Shown here piece by piece: positions 35,237 through 44,069 of a stretch of DNA of 64,000 nt (within the stretch, counting starts at the first letter, position 1; every line of letters starts with the position of its first letter). This stretch comes from Candidatus Accumulibacter proximus. GTDB taxonomy: Bacteria; Pseudomonadota; Gammaproteobacteria; Burkholderiales; Rhodocyclaceae. The stretch spans positions 186,001-250,000 of the forward strand of contig JADJMH010000002.1 in assembly GCA_016709675.1 (NCBI GenBank), given 5' to 3'. The notes beneath the pieces are model-generated. The model was not told the origin of the DNA. It did not search any database and saw only the letters and a list, made by a program, of their open reading frames with translations. The position numbers and the translations under genes were made by a program.

Positions 35237-36664
35237 ATGTCGGAAACTCAGTCAACATACAATTACAAGGTGGTGCGGCAGTTTGCCGTGATGACGGTCG
35301 TCTGGGGAATTGTCGGAATGCTGGTCGGCGTCATCATTGCCGCCCAGCTGGTCTGGCCGGAGCTCAATGTCGGCTGGCTGCATTTCGGCCGTCTGCGTCC
35401 ATTGCACACCAACGCCGTAATCTTCGCCTTCGGCGGTAGCGCATTGTTCGCCACCTCGTATTACGTGGTGCAGCGCACCTGCCATACGCGAATCTTCTCC
35501 GATGGACTGGCTGCTTTCACCTTCTGGGGCTGGCAACTGGTCATCGTCCTGGCCGCCGTCACGCTGCCACTGGGTTTCACGTCGGGCAAGGAGTACGCCG
35601 AACTCGAGTGGCCGATCGACATCCTCATCACGCTGGTCTGGGTGGCGTATGCAGTGGTATTTTTCGGCACCATCGCCAAGCGCAAGGTGACGCACATTTA
35701 TGTCGCCAACTGGTTCTATGGCGGATTCATCCTAGCCGTGGCGCTGCTGCATCTGGTCAATAGCGCAGCCATCCCGGTCTCGCTGACCAAGTCCTACTCG
35801 GCTTATGCCGGCGTACAGGACGCCATGGTGCAATGGTGGTACGGCCACAACGCCGTCGGCTTTTTCCTCACCGCCGGCTTCCTGGGCATGATGTACTACT
35901 TCGTGCCGAAGCAGGCCGAACGCCCGGTGTACTCGTACCGCCTGTCGGTGGTGCACTTCTGGGCGCTGATCTTCACCTACATGTGGGCCGGCCCGCACCA
36001 CCTGCATTACACCGCACTGCCGGACTGGACGCAGTCGGTGGGCATGCTGTTCTCGCTGATCCTGCTGGCGCCATCGTGGGGTGGCATGATCAACGGCGTG
36101 ATGACTCTTTCGGGTGCCTGGCACAAGCTGCGTGATGATCCGATCCTCAAGTTCCTGATTACCTCGCTGTCGTTCTACGGCATGTCGACCTTTGAAGGCC
36201 CGATGATGGCCATCAAGACGGTCAATGCGCTGTCGCACTACACCGACTGGACGGTCGGACACGTGCATTCGGGTGCACTGGGCTGGGTGGCGATGGTTTC
36301 GATCGGTTCCATCTATTACCTGTTGCCGCGCCTGTTTGGCAAGTCCGAGATGTTCAGTGTCAAGCTGATCACGGTACATTTCTGGGTGGCGACGATCGGT
36401 GTCGTTCTCTACATCGCCTCGATGTGGATTGCCGGTGTGATGCAGGGCCTGATGTGGCGGGCGGTCAACCTCGATGGCACGCTGACCTACAGCTTCGTCG
36501 AATCGGTCAAGGCTTCGTACCCGTTCTGGGCGATCCGTTTCCTCGGCGGGGTTCTTTTCCTCTGCGGCATGCTGATCATGGCCTACAACATGGTCAAGAC
36601 GATTGCCGGTGGCCGGACCGTTAATGACGCACGCGTCCTGCTGCCCGCCGCTCACCACGCCTGA
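35237..36664 (+). CDS. ccoN: cbb3-type cytochrome c oxidase subunit I
   Basis: CcoN is the catalytic haem-copper subunit that reduces oxygen at high affinity, with about twelve membrane helices. The 475 residues have the haem and CuB histidines in PLHTNAVIFAFGGSA, VQWWYGHNAVGFFL, AGPHHLHYTALPDW, and DWTVGHVHSGALGW. The ATG at 35237 follows GAGGTGAG. It heads the ccoNOQP operon; ccoO starts 12 bp later. It is controlled by the FNR-type promoter upstream. Confidence 0.96.
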   Translation: MSETQSTYNYKVVRQFAVMTVVWGIVGMLVGVIIAAQLVWPELNVGWLHFGRLRPLHTNAVIFAFGGSALFATSYYVVQRTCHTRIFSDGLAAFTFWGWQLVIVLAAVTLPLGFTSGKEYAELEWPIDILITLVWVAYAVVFFGTIAKRKVTHIYVANWFYGGFILAVALLHLVNSAAIPVSLTKSYSAYAGVQDAMVQWWYGHNAVGFFLTAGFLGMMYYFVPKQAERPVYSYRLSVVHFWALIFTYMWAGPHHLHYTALPDWTQSVGMLFSLILLAPSWGGMINGVMTLSGAWHKLRDDPILKFLITSLSFYGMSTFEGPMMAIKTVNALSHYTDWTVGHVHSGALGWVAMVSIGSIYYLLPRLFGKSEMFSVKLITVHFWVATIGVVLYIASMWIAGVMQGLMWRAVNLDGTLTYSFVESVKASYPFWAIRFLGGVLFLCGMLIMAYNMVKTIAGGRTVNDARVLLPAAHHA

Positions 36665-36676
36665 CAGGGGAATGAC

Positions 36677-37291
36677 ATGAAACTTACGCAAGATGCAATT
36701 GAACGCAATGTCGGGCTGATGGTGGTGCTGACCCTGCTGGTGGTCAGCGTCGGCGGTCTGGTCGAAATCGTGCCGCTCTTTTTCCAGAAGTCCACGACCC
36801 AACCGGTGACCGGGCTCAAGCCCTACGATCCGGTTCGTCTGACCGGGCGTGATGTCTATATCCGCGAAGGCTGCTTCCTTTGCCACTCACAGATGATTCG
36901 TCCCTTCCGTGCGGAAACCGAGCGCTATGGGCATTATTCGGTTGCGGGTGAGTTCGTCTATGACCATCCGTTCCAGTGGGGCTCCAAGCGGACCGGCCCC
37001 GACCTGCATCGGGTCGGTGGGCGTTACTCGGACGAATGGCACCGCGCGCACCTGATCAATCCGCGTGACGTGGTTCCCGAGTCCAACATGCCTGCCTTTG
37101 CTTTCCTCGAGAAGGCGCCGGCCGATGCGAACAGCATCGAGAGCAAGATGCATGCTCTGCGCAAGGTCGGAGTTCCGTATACCGACGACGAAATCGCCGG
37201 GGCCAGAAAGCAGCTTGAAGGCAAGAGCGAACTTGATGCTCTCGTTGCCTACCTGCAGGGGATGGGCCTTGAAATGAAGAATGTGAAGTAG
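36677..37291 (+). CDS. ccoO: cbb3-type cytochrome c oxidase subunit II
   Basis: CcoO is a membrane-anchored monohaem cytochrome c that passes electrons from CcoP to CcoN. The 204 residues have one N-terminal helix. The haem site is GCFLCHSQM and the axial Met is in ESNMPAF. The RTGPDLHRVGGRYSDEWH stretch is typical of the family. ccoQ starts 3 bp after its stop. Confidence 0.96.
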   Translation: MKLTQDAIERNVGLMVVLTLLVVSVGGLVEIVPLFFQKSTTQPVTGLKPYDPVRLTGRDVYIREGCFLCHSQMIRPFRAETERYGHYSVAGEFVYDHPFQWGSKRTGPDLHRVGGRYSDEWHRAHLINPRDVVPESNMPAFAFLEKAPADANSIESKMHALRKVGVPYTDDEIAGARKQLEGKSELDALVAYLQGMGLEMKNVK

Positions 37292-37294
37292 GCC

Positions 37295-37489
37295 ATGGAC
37301 ATCAACGATCTGAGATCCATCGTTACCGTCGTTTCCCTGCTGACTTTCCTCGGGATCGTCTGGTGGGCTTACGGCGTGAAAGGCAACAAGAAGCGCTTCG
37401 AGGAAGCGGCCATGCTGCCGTTCAGCGATGAAGAGGCGGATCGGCTGGAACTGGGCCTGGATCGCAACGGACAAAGGAAAGCATCATGA
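37295..37489 (+). CDS. ccoQ: cbb3-type oxidase small subunit CcoQ
   Basis: This 64-residue single-helix subunit stabilises the oxidase complex. The helix SIVTVVSLLTFLGIVWWAYG is followed by the usual KRFEEAAMLPFSDEE segment. It overlaps ccoP by 4 bp. Confidence 0.93.
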   Translation: MDINDLRSIVTVVSLLTFLGIVWWAYGVKGNKKRFEEAAMLPFSDEEADRLELGLDRNGQRKAS

Positions 37490-38343
37490 ACGATTTTGTG
37501 AATCAGTTTTGGAACTGGTACGTCATTCTTCTCGTGTTGGTCAGCATCATTGCCTGCGGCGTGCTGTTGTGGACGCAAAGCAGCCCGCCTGCCGGCAGCA
37601 AGGTCGACACCACGGGGCATGTGTGGGACGAGACGCTTGAGGAATACAACAATCCACTGCCCAAGTGGTGGATGTGGCTGTTCTATATCACGGTGATCTT
37701 CTCGCTCGTCTACGCCGTGCTCTATCCGACACTCGGCAGCTTCCCGGGGCTCCTCGGCTGGTCGTCGAGTGGCCAGTGGGCAAAGGAAATGGCGAGGTTC
37801 GAAGAGCAGACCAGGCCACTTTATGCCAATTACATGAAGACGGATGTCAAGGCGCTGGCTGCCGACAAGGAGGCCAACGAGACTGGTAAGCGCCTGTATC
37901 TGACCTATTGCATGCAGTGCCATGGCGCCGACGCACGCGGTTCGAAGGGCTTCCCGAATCTTGCTGACAACGACTGGCAGTGGGGTGGCGAGCCGGCGCA
38001 GATCGTCGAGACCATCAGCGCCGGCCGTATGGGAGTGATGCCGCCGCACGCTCAGCTCGGTGCCGAAACGATCAAGGATCTGGCTGCCTATGTGCGTTCG
38101 CTGTCCGGTCTGCCGGCTGATTCGGTACGCGTCGCCAAGGGGCAGGAGGCTTTCAACAGCGCCGGCTGCTCGGGCTGTCACGGGCCGGATGGCAAGGGCA
38201 TGCATGCGCTGGGTGCGCCAAACCTGACCGACAAGGTGTGGCTCTATGGTAGTTCCGAGGCCACGATCATCGAGACCATCACCAAGGGCCGCAACAACCA
38301 GATGCCGGCCTGGAAAGAGTTCCAACAGGCACGGCTGGCATGA
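37486..38343 (+). CDS. ccoP: cbb3-type cytochrome c oxidase subunit III, short C-terminus
   Basis: CcoP is the dihaem subunit that accepts electrons from soluble cytochromes. The 285 residues have two N-terminal helices and the HVWDETLEEYNNPLPKWW signature. Haem sites are CMQCH (142-146, ligand Met 185) and CSGCH (228-232, ligand Met 273). The first haem domain ends with the helix LAAYVRSLSG. The second stops only 12 residues after Met 273 and lacks the matching helix that most homologues have. No reading frame nearby encodes the missing helix, so this is a truncation or a natural variant rather than a single indel. Confidence 0.93.
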   Translation: MNDFVNQFWNWYVILLVLVSIIACGVLLWTQSSPPAGSKVDTTGHVWDETLEEYNNPLPKWWMWLFYITVIFSLVYAVLYPTLGSFPGLLGWSSSGQWAKEMARFEEQTRPLYANYMKTDVKALAADKEANETGKRLYLTYCMQCHGADARGSKGFPNLADNDWQWGGEPAQIVETISAGRMGVMPPHAQLGAETIKDLAAYVRSLSGLPADSVRVAKGQEAFNSAGCSGCHGPDGKGMHALGAPNLTDKVWLYGSSEATIIETITKGRNNQMPAWKEFQQARLA

Positions 38344-38372
38344 GCGGAACGTCCGGCTCGGATTTTCCGCTC
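38342..38372 (+). terminator. Hairpin between ccoP and ccoG
   Basis: GAGCGGAA (38342-38349) is repeated inversely as TTCCGCTC (38365-38372), beginning at the ccoP stop codon. There is no U run after it, so it may end part of the ccoNOQP transcript or protect its 3' end. Confidence 0.45.
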
Positions 38373-38398
38373 GGCGTTACCATCCAATTCTGCCTTGG

Positions 38399-38439
38399 CT
38401 GATTCAGATCAAGTTCACTCTCGCACCAGAATGTAATAT
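38399..38439 (+). promoter_or_regulatory. Class-II FNR/ANR-dependent promoter of ccoG
   Basis: CTGAT-TCAG-ATCAA (38399-38412) matches the FNR consensus in nine of ten positions. A -10 hexamer TAATAT lies at 38434-38439, giving a start near 38446 and a site centre at about -41. ccoG begins at 38481. The assembly genes therefore have their own low-oxygen control. Confidence 0.7.
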
Positions 38440-38480
38440 TAGAGTTTGCTGTAATTCTGAAATAGATTGGAGCCGAGATC

Positions 38481-39896
38481 ATGGACCAGGCGGCCGCGAG
38501 CAAGGCCAAGGCAATACCCATCAACGTCGATACCTTGTACGAGAAGCACAAGACCGTCTACGTCCGCAGCGTCACAGGTTTTTTCAATAACTGGCGCTGG
38601 GCGATGGTCTTCTTTACCCAGGCTCTGTTCTATGGTCTGTGCTGGCTGGAGTGGGGTGGACGGCAGGCGGTACTCTTTCATATCGTTGAACGCAAGTTCT
38701 ACATTTTCGGCCTGGTTTTCTGGCCGCAGGACGTCATCTATCTGGCGATTTTGCTGGTGATTTCCGCCTATGGACTTTTTCTGGTCACCGCCGTGGGTGG
38801 GCGACTCTTCTGCGGCTATGCGTGTCCGCAGACCGTCTATACCGAGATCCTGCTGTGGATCGAGCGCAAGATCGAGGGTGAGCGCCCCGCGCGCATGAAA
38901 CTCGACGCGCAGCCGATGAATTCACGCAAGCTGCGGCTGAAGCTCATCAAGCATTCGCTGTGGCTGTTGATTGCTCTGTGGACAGGGATCACCTTTGTTG
39001 GCTATTTCACGCCGATCAAGGAACTGCTGGCGGCGATTGCTGCTTTCGATCTCGGCCCCTGGGAAGCTTTCTGGATCCTTTTCTACGCCGCGTTCCTTTA
39101 CCTGATGGCGGGCTTCCTGCGCGAGCAGGTGTGCAAGTACATGTGTCCGTATGCCCGCTTCCAGGGCGTGATGTTCGACCCGGATACCCTGATCATCAGT
39201 TACGACCCCGAACGGGGGGAGCCGCGGGGATTGCGCAAAAAGGGATCCGTTGCGAAAGCGCAGCCACTCGGCGACTGTGTGGACTGCAGTATCTGTGTTC
39301 AGGTCTGCCCGACCGGCATCGATATCCGCAATGGCCTGCAGCTCGAATGCATTGCCTGCGCGGCATGCGTCGATGCCTGCGATCAGGTGATGGACAAGGT
39401 TGGCTCGCCGCGTGGCCTCATTCGCTACTCGACCGAGAATGCCCTAGCGAAACACTATACGGCAAAGGACATGTTTGCCCACCTGTTGCGCGCGAGAACG
39501 CTGCTGTACGCCAGCATTCTGCTGGCGATCATCGTTGCGGCCGCGTGGAGTCTTGCCCACCGCATACCCTTGAAGGTTGACGTTCTGCGTGACCGGTCGA
39601 CCTTGTCGCGTGAGGCCGATGACGGGCGCATCGAGAACGTCTTCAGGCTGCACATCTCGAATACCGACGAAGCGACGCATCGCTATGCGATCACGGTCAG
39701 CGGCATTGACGGTATCGATATTGTCGGCGAACGTCTGGTGGAAGTGCCGTCGGCCTCGTCGACGACGGTCGCGCTGTCGGCGCGGGTCGAGCCTGGGGCG
39801 GGCAAGAAGGGTTCGAACCAGATCTTCTTCGACATCAGGGCCGAAGGTGACGACCAGATCGCAGTGCGCGAGAAAGCGAGCTTCTTCCTGCCATGA
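38481..39896 (+). CDS. ccoG: Ferredoxin-like cbb3 oxidase maturation protein CcoG/FixG/RdxA
   Basis: CcoG is a membrane Fe-S protein that reduces Cu2+ for oxidase assembly. The 471 residues have about five helices. Cysteine motifs are RLFCGYACPQTVYTE and VCKYMCPYARFQGVMFD. Two 4Fe-4S clusters follow in DCVDCSICVQVCPTGIDI and CIACAACVDACDQVMDK. A periplasmic immunoglobulin-like C-terminus (about 375-471) completes the family layout. It overlaps ccoH by 4 bp. Confidence 0.95.
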   Translation: MDQAAASKAKAIPINVDTLYEKHKTVYVRSVTGFFNNWRWAMVFFTQALFYGLCWLEWGGRQAVLFHIVERKFYIFGLVFWPQDVIYLAILLVISAYGLFLVTAVGGRLFCGYACPQTVYTEILLWIERKIEGERPARMKLDAQPMNSRKLRLKLIKHSLWLLIALWTGITFVGYFTPIKELLAAIAAFDLGPWEAFWILFYAAFLYLMAGFLREQVCKYMCPYARFQGVMFDPDTLIISYDPERGEPRGLRKKGSVAKAQPLGDCVDCSICVQVCPTGIDIRNGLQLECIACAACVDACDQVMDKVGSPRGLIRYSTENALAKHYTAKDMFAHLLRARTLLYASILLAIIVAAAWSLAHRIPLKVDVLRDRSTLSREADDGRIENVFRLHISNTDEATHRYAITVSGIDGIDIVGERLVEVPSASSTTVALSARVEPGAGKKGSNQIFFDIRAEGDDQIAVREKASFFLP

Positions 39897-40444
39897 ACAG
39901 CAAGCTGAATGCCCGCGCCCAGCCGTGGTACCGTGAGCCCTGGCCATGGCTGCTGATGCTGGGGCCGGTAGTGGTTATCCTGGCGGGTTTTGTGACCGCT
40001 TATCTGGCAGTCGTCAGCAATGACGGCCTGGTCGAGGACGACTACTACAAGCAGGGCCTGGCGGTGAACCAGCGTACGGCGCGCGCTCAGCGGGCTGCCG
40101 AGTTGGGCATCGAGGTCGAACTGCTGCTGGGCGGCACCGGTGACCGGGTTCGCGCGCTGCTGCGCGGCAAGGAAGGCTTCCACCTTCCGGAAGCGTTGAA
40201 TCTGCGAATTGTGCATCCGACGCGCCCGGGTTTCGACCAGAAGGTGGTTCTACGTTCCGAGGGGGGCGGGGTCTATATAGGCGCGCTGGCGCCCCTGCAG
40301 GGCCGCTGGCATGTAACGCTCGAGGACGACAGGCAGGAGTGGCGACTGGCGGGTGATTGGCTGACCGAGTCGCCGGCGGTGTTGGGCTTGACGACATCGG
40401 CCAGGGCAGGGGGTGTTTTGCCGACAGATTCAGACGGGAGGTAA
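39893..40444 (+). CDS. ccoH: cbb3 oxidase assembly protein CcoH/FixH
   Basis: FixH is a single-helix membrane protein with a periplasmic domain, needed for stable cbb3 assembly. The 183 residues begin with PWYREPWPWLLMLGPVVVI, the family start. They continue with the conserved NDGLVEDDYYKQGLAVNQ just after the helix. The remaining domain is a beta-rich fold ending near residue 160. It overlaps ccoG by 4 bp. Confidence 0.9.
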   Translation: MNSKLNARAQPWYREPWPWLLMLGPVVVILAGFVTAYLAVVSNDGLVEDDYYKQGLAVNQRTARAQRAAELGIEVELLLGGTGDRVRALLRGKEGFHLPEALNLRIVHPTRPGFDQKVVLRSEGGGVYIGALAPLQGRWHVTLEDDRQEWRLAGDWLTESPAVLGLTTSARAGGVLPTDSDGR

Positions 40445-40447
40445 GAG

Positions 40448-40588
40448 ATGGCTTGGGATCTTTTGTTTACGAGTGATTACGGTTTGTTCAGCTTGTTCGT
40501 GATCGTCTTCGTCATCGGTATGGCAGGGTGGTTTTCCTATTTCTTCAGCAAGAAGATGCGCGAAGACGAGGAGAAAGCCGGCAGATAG
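40448..40588 (+). CDS. DUF3149 small membrane protein
   Basis: This 46-residue protein has one helix (LFSLFVIVFVIGMAGWFSYF) and a charged KKMREDEEKAGR tail. MAWDLLFTSDYG is the family N-terminus (PF11346). It is often found next to ccoGH in betaproteobacteria; the role is unknown. The GGTAAGAG ribosome site overlaps the ccoH stop region, so it is part of the same transcript. Confidence 0.83.
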   Translation: MAWDLLFTSDYGLFSLFVIVFVIGMAGWFSYFFSKKMREDEEKAGR

Positions 40589-40628
40589 GCTGGCTTCCCG
40601 CCGTCTGCTGCTGGCGCTGACGGTATCG

Positions 40629-41264
40629 GTGCTGGCGCACGCGGGTCTCTTGTCGACCGCTTTCAGGGTTTCGCCGCTGCGTTTTGAACTGGCGGCAGCA
40701 CCAGTTCAGGCCGTGCTTCAGGTCCCGCACCGGGTGATGCCGGTTGTCGCACAGCTGTCGGCCACAGGGGCTGCGGGTGACCGCCCAGCAGCCCCGCCAG
40801 AGGCGTCTCGGCAGCAGGTTCAACCGACACGACGCGCCGGGGTGCGTGAAGGCGTCCCTGAGCCGGCGCCGGTGGCCAACCCCGTTCCGGATCGGTCGTT
40901 GCTGTCCGACTCCACGGCTGCTCCCGGGGGTGGGCAGGCGGCGGCGCGTGAAGGCGTCGGTGCGGATGACCTGCGCCAGTATCGCGTGGCGCTGGCAATC
41001 GCCGCCCGCCGCTTAAAACGCTATCCACCACTGGCGCGTGAGCGTGGCTGGGAGGGAAGGGTTGAGGTGGCGGTGAGCGTGAGCGCATGGCAGCGCGGCC
41101 CGCAGTCTTCCCTGGTCCATTCAAGCGGACATGCTGCACTCGATGAGCAGGCACTGTCGATGATCGAGAAGGCTGCGGCGACCACGATGCTGCCAGAAAG
41201 TCTGAAGGGCAGGGACTTCCGCGTCCTGCTGCCGATCGAGTTCACCCTTGAAGATGATCAGTGA
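40629..41264 (+). CDS. TonB-like C-terminal domain protein
   Basis: The product is a TonB-type energy transducer or a related periplasm-spanning protein. A hydrophobic N-terminal stretch, a Pro/Ala-rich spacer (about 50-115) and a TonB C-terminal domain (about 120-205) are visible. The domain has LKRYPPLARERGWEGRVEV and MLPESLKGRDFRVLLPIEF. The start is uncertain: the GTG at 40629 lies inside the membrane segment and has no clear ribosome site. The frame is open further back with in-frame CTG codons (40590, 40605-40613). No ExbBD genes are nearby. The end overlaps the convergent Nudix gene by 23 bp. Confidence 0.72.
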   Translation: MLAHAGLLSTAFRVSPLRFELAAAPVQAVLQVPHRVMPVVAQLSATGAAGDRPAAPPEASRQQVQPTRRAGVREGVPEPAPVANPVPDRSLLSDSTAAPGGGQAAAREGVGADDLRQYRVALAIAARRLKRYPPLARERGWEGRVEVAVSVSAWQRGPQSSLVHSSGHAALDEQALSMIEKAAATTMLPESLKGRDFRVLLPIEFTLEDDQ

Positions 41265-41805
41265 TCGGTGCCACCGGACGCGGCAGGTCGTCTTCATGGA
41301 AAACAAAGCGGCCAGCCTTGCGGTCGGCGAAATAGGCCCGCAGGCACAGGGTGACGCTCTGGAAGGCCAGAGACTGCCATGGCAGGGTCTGCTCAGAGAA
41401 CAGTTCGGTCTCCAGGGTTTCGAGGCCAGCGGCGAAGCTGGTATCGAGCAGTCGAGCCCGGTAGAACAGATGCACCTGGTTGATATGCGGCACGTTGACC
41501 AGCGAAAAGAGCTGCTGGATGTCGACCCGAGCACAGGCTTCTTCGAGTGTTTCTCGGATGGCGGCCTGGGTCGTCGACTCACCGTTCTCCATGAAGCCGG
41601 CCGGCAGGGTCCATAAGCCGTAACGTGGGGCAATTGAACGTCGGCACAGCAGGATCTGGTCCTGCCACTCGGCAATGCAGCCGACCACAAGCTTCGGGTT
41701 GAGGTAATGAATCGTCCCGCAGCGCTGGCAAACGTGACGTGGCAGGTTGTCGCCGTCGGGAACCAGCAGCTTGACCATGTCGCCGCATTCACTGCAGAAA
41801 TTCAT
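41242..41805 (-). CDS. Nudix hydrolase with N-terminal zinc ribbon
   Basis: This 187-residue pyrophosphohydrolase has a zinc ribbon, FCSECGDMVKLL and HVCQRCGTIHYLNP. The Nudix box is GFMENGESTTQAAIRETLEE, ending in EACARV. The combination recalls NudC, but the N-terminal NudC domain is missing and the substrate is not known. The ATG at 41805 is used because the upstream part of the open frame is basic and unlike any family. The 275 bp to motA (41806-42080) has only a weak ORF (see rejected items). Confidence 0.86.
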   Translation of the reverse strand: MNFCSECGDMVKLLVPDGDNLPRHVCQRCGTIHYLNPKLVVGCIAEWQDQILLCRRSIAPRYGLWTLPAGFMENGESTTQAAIRETLEEACARVDIQQLFSLVNVPHINQVHLFYRARLLDTSFAAGLETLETELFSEQTLPWQSLAFQSVTLCLRAYFADRKAGRFVFHEDDLPRPVAPITDHLQG

Positions 41806-42080
41806 CCGTGGAGTTCCCTCAACCGTTGCCTGATTATCTGGCAAGTCTATATGATTCACACGGCGAGGGAATGCTCGAGATCGCCCTTTTCTCGCGACAG
41901 CCGGCTTGCCGTCTGTCGGAGATGCGGGTGGCGACCTGGGAGGGACCTCGCGCTGCCGTACCGGTGGCCGCGGCTTGGGGATTGTCCGCTGCCAGCGGTT
42001 CGCAATCTGGCTACAATGCGGGACAATGATCAAGTTCGGCCGGCGGCGTTGATGGAGCGCGCAATGACAAGGGGGGTCGG

Positions 42081-42938
42081 ATGTTTCTGATTGTTGGGTA
42101 CGTGATCATTCTGGCCTCGGCACTGGGAACCTACGCCGTGCACGGCAGCCTCGCGGCGTTGTGGGTGCCACTGGAGTATATTGCCATCGTCGGCCTGACG
42201 GTCGGCGGGTTCGTGGCATCCAACGACATCAAGATCATCAAATCGACGGTCGGTGCCTTGCCGGGAATATTCAAAGGCTCGAAGTTCACCAGGATCCTTT
42301 ACGTCGATCTGCTGGCGATGCTCTTCGAGGTGCTGGTGAAGGTTCGCAAGGAAGGTCTGATGTCGATCGAGAACGACGTCGAGAACCCGCAAGAGAGCCC
42401 GATATTCACCAAGTATCCGGTGCTTTCCAGCGACCATCATGTGATGGAATTCATCACCGATTATCTGAGAATGATGGTTGGCGGCAACCTCAATGCCATC
42501 GAAATTGAAAGCCTGATGGATATCGAGATCGAGACGCACCACCACGAGGTCGAGACGCCTGGACACGTGGTCTCCAAGGTGGCTGACGCGGTGCCGGCTT
42601 TCGGTATCATTGTCGCGGTCATGGGGGTGGTGAACGTCATGGGCTCGGTCGGTGAGCCGCCGGCAGTACTGGGCAAGATGATCGGCGGGGCTCTGGTGGG
42701 TACCTTCCTCGGTATTCTTATTGCCTACGGTTTCGTCTCGCCGGTGGCCAACCTGCTTGAGCAGAAGGCGCAGGAAGGTTCAAAGATCTACCAGGTCATC
42801 AAGGTTGTGCTGCTGGCGTCAATGTCCGGTTATGCGCCACAAGTGGCGGTCGAGTTCGGGCGCAAGGCGCTGGTTGCCGGGGTGCGTCCGACTTTCCGTG
42901 AGCTCGAGGAAGAACTCAAGGCCCGCAAGGGCAAGTGA
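42081..42938 (+). CDS. motA: Flagellar motor stator protein MotA
   Basis: MotA forms the proton channel with MotB and pushes the rotor. The 285 residues have four helices. The cytoplasmic loop has VRKEGLMSIENDVENP and FITDYLRMM. The conserved prolines of the channel are in VADAVPAFGIIVAVMGVV. The ATG at 42081 has AAGGGGGG before it, and a TACAAT -10-like element lies at 42012-42017. motB starts 30 bp after its stop. No other flagellar gene is in the window. Confidence 0.94.
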   Translation: MFLIVGYVIILASALGTYAVHGSLAALWVPLEYIAIVGLTVGGFVASNDIKIIKSTVGALPGIFKGSKFTRILYVDLLAMLFEVLVKVRKEGLMSIENDVENPQESPIFTKYPVLSSDHHVMEFITDYLRMMVGGNLNAIEIESLMDIEIETHHHEVETPGHVVSKVADAVPAFGIIVAVMGVVNVMGSVGEPPAVLGKMIGGALVGTFLGILIAYGFVSPVANLLEQKAQEGSKIYQVIKVVLLASMSGYAPQVAVEFGRKALVAGVRPTFRELEEELKARKGK

Positions 42939-42968
42939 GCAGCGCTTGTGCGACCGATGGGGGACTGA

Positions 42969-43931
42969 ATGAGCGACGACATACGGCCAATAGTCATCAA
43001 GCGCGTAAGAAAGGTGACGGGCGGTCACCACGGTGGCGCCTGGAAGATCGCCTATGCCGATTTCGTCACCGCGATGATGGCTTTTTTCCTGCTGATGTGG
43101 TTGCTGGGTTCCACCGCCAGCGGTGACCTGAAAGGGATCGCTGATTATTTTCAGAATCCGCTCAAGATCGCCTCGCAAGGGGGGTCGGGAACCGGCGACA
43201 GCTCGAGTGTTCTGAAGGGTGGCGGCAAGGACCTGACGCGCAGTGCCGGTCAGGTCAAGGGTGGCGACATCGATGCCAAGAGCAAGACCGTGAACCTCAA
43301 GGAGACCAACGCCGAACAGGCGCGCAAGGAGTTCGAGGAGCGCGAGAAGGTGGTGCTCGGCGAACTCAAGCAGAGCATTGAGCGGCTGATCGAGAGCAAT
43401 CCCGCGCTCAAGCAGTTCAAGAACCAGCTCCTGATAGACATTACCAGCGAGGGTTTGCGGATTCAGATCGTCGATGAGCAGAATCGCCCGATGTTCGATA
43501 CCAGTAGTGCCGAACTCAAGGCGTACACGCGCGTAATTCTGCGTGAGATCGGCAAGGCGCTGAATGCCGTACCGAACAAGTTGAGTCTGTCGGGTCACAC
43601 CGACGCCGCACAGTTCGGCGGTGGTGACAAGGGTTTTTCAAACTGGGAGCTGTCGGCAAACCGCGCGAACGCTTCCCGGCGCGAGTTGATTTTGGGCGGG
43701 ATGGATGAGCACAAGGTATTGCGCGTCGTGGGACTCGCTTCCACGGTGCTGTTCGACAAGAACGATCCGTTGAGCTCGATCAATCGGCGAATCAGTATCG
43801 TCGTCCTGAACAGACGGGCGGAAGAGTCCCTGTTGCAGGAAGACGGCAAGGCCGATGCGGTCGAGGTGGGTGGCCAGGGACTTGACGTCAAGAGCATTTC
43901 TCCGCAGACGAGTTCCAGCAGCAAGGATTGA
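42969..43931 (+). CDS. motB: Flagellar motor stator protein MotB
   Basis: MotB anchors the stator to peptidoglycan. The 320 residues start with a basic tail, then one helix containing the proton-binding aspartate in IAYADFVTAMMAFFLLMW. The C-terminal OmpA-like domain has SLSGHTDAAQFGGGDKGF, with NWELSANRANASRREL. The plug and linker regions between look normal. It is probably co-transcribed with motA. Confidence 0.94.
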   Translation: MSDDIRPIVIKRVRKVTGGHHGGAWKIAYADFVTAMMAFFLLMWLLGSTASGDLKGIADYFQNPLKIASQGGSGTGDSSSVLKGGGKDLTRSAGQVKGGDIDAKSKTVNLKETNAEQARKEFEEREKVVLGELKQSIERLIESNPALKQFKNQLLIDITSEGLRIQIVDEQNRPMFDTSSAELKAYTRVILREIGKALNAVPNKLSLSGHTDAAQFGGGDKGFSNWELSANRANASRRELILGGMDEHKVLRVVGLASTVLFDKNDPLSSINRRISIVVLNRRAEESLLQEDGKADAVEVGGQGLDVKSISPQTSSSSKD

Positions 43932-44026
43932 AGAGAACGTTGCCGGCATCCAGGTGGTCAGATTCTTTTGTTGTTCATCGGCAGCCAGGCAGTGGCCGGG
44001 GATGGCGACCGGGCCGGATTTTCTGA

Positions 44027-44050
44027 GGCTTGCCAATCGGCTTGCCAATC
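44027..44050. repeat. Exact tandem duplication of 12 bp
   Basis: GGCTTGCCAATC occurs twice in direct succession, 20 bp upstream of the isoamylase start codon. It may be a slippage product; no function is evident. Confidence 0.6.
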
Positions 44051-44069
44051 GCATGGGAGCTTGAATCAG

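Noticed and set aside
41808..42029. Small plus-strand open frame of 73 residues between the Nudix gene and motA
   Set aside because: No recognised family, no ribosome site, and codon choice unlike neighbouring genes; it may be regulatory sequence of motA.
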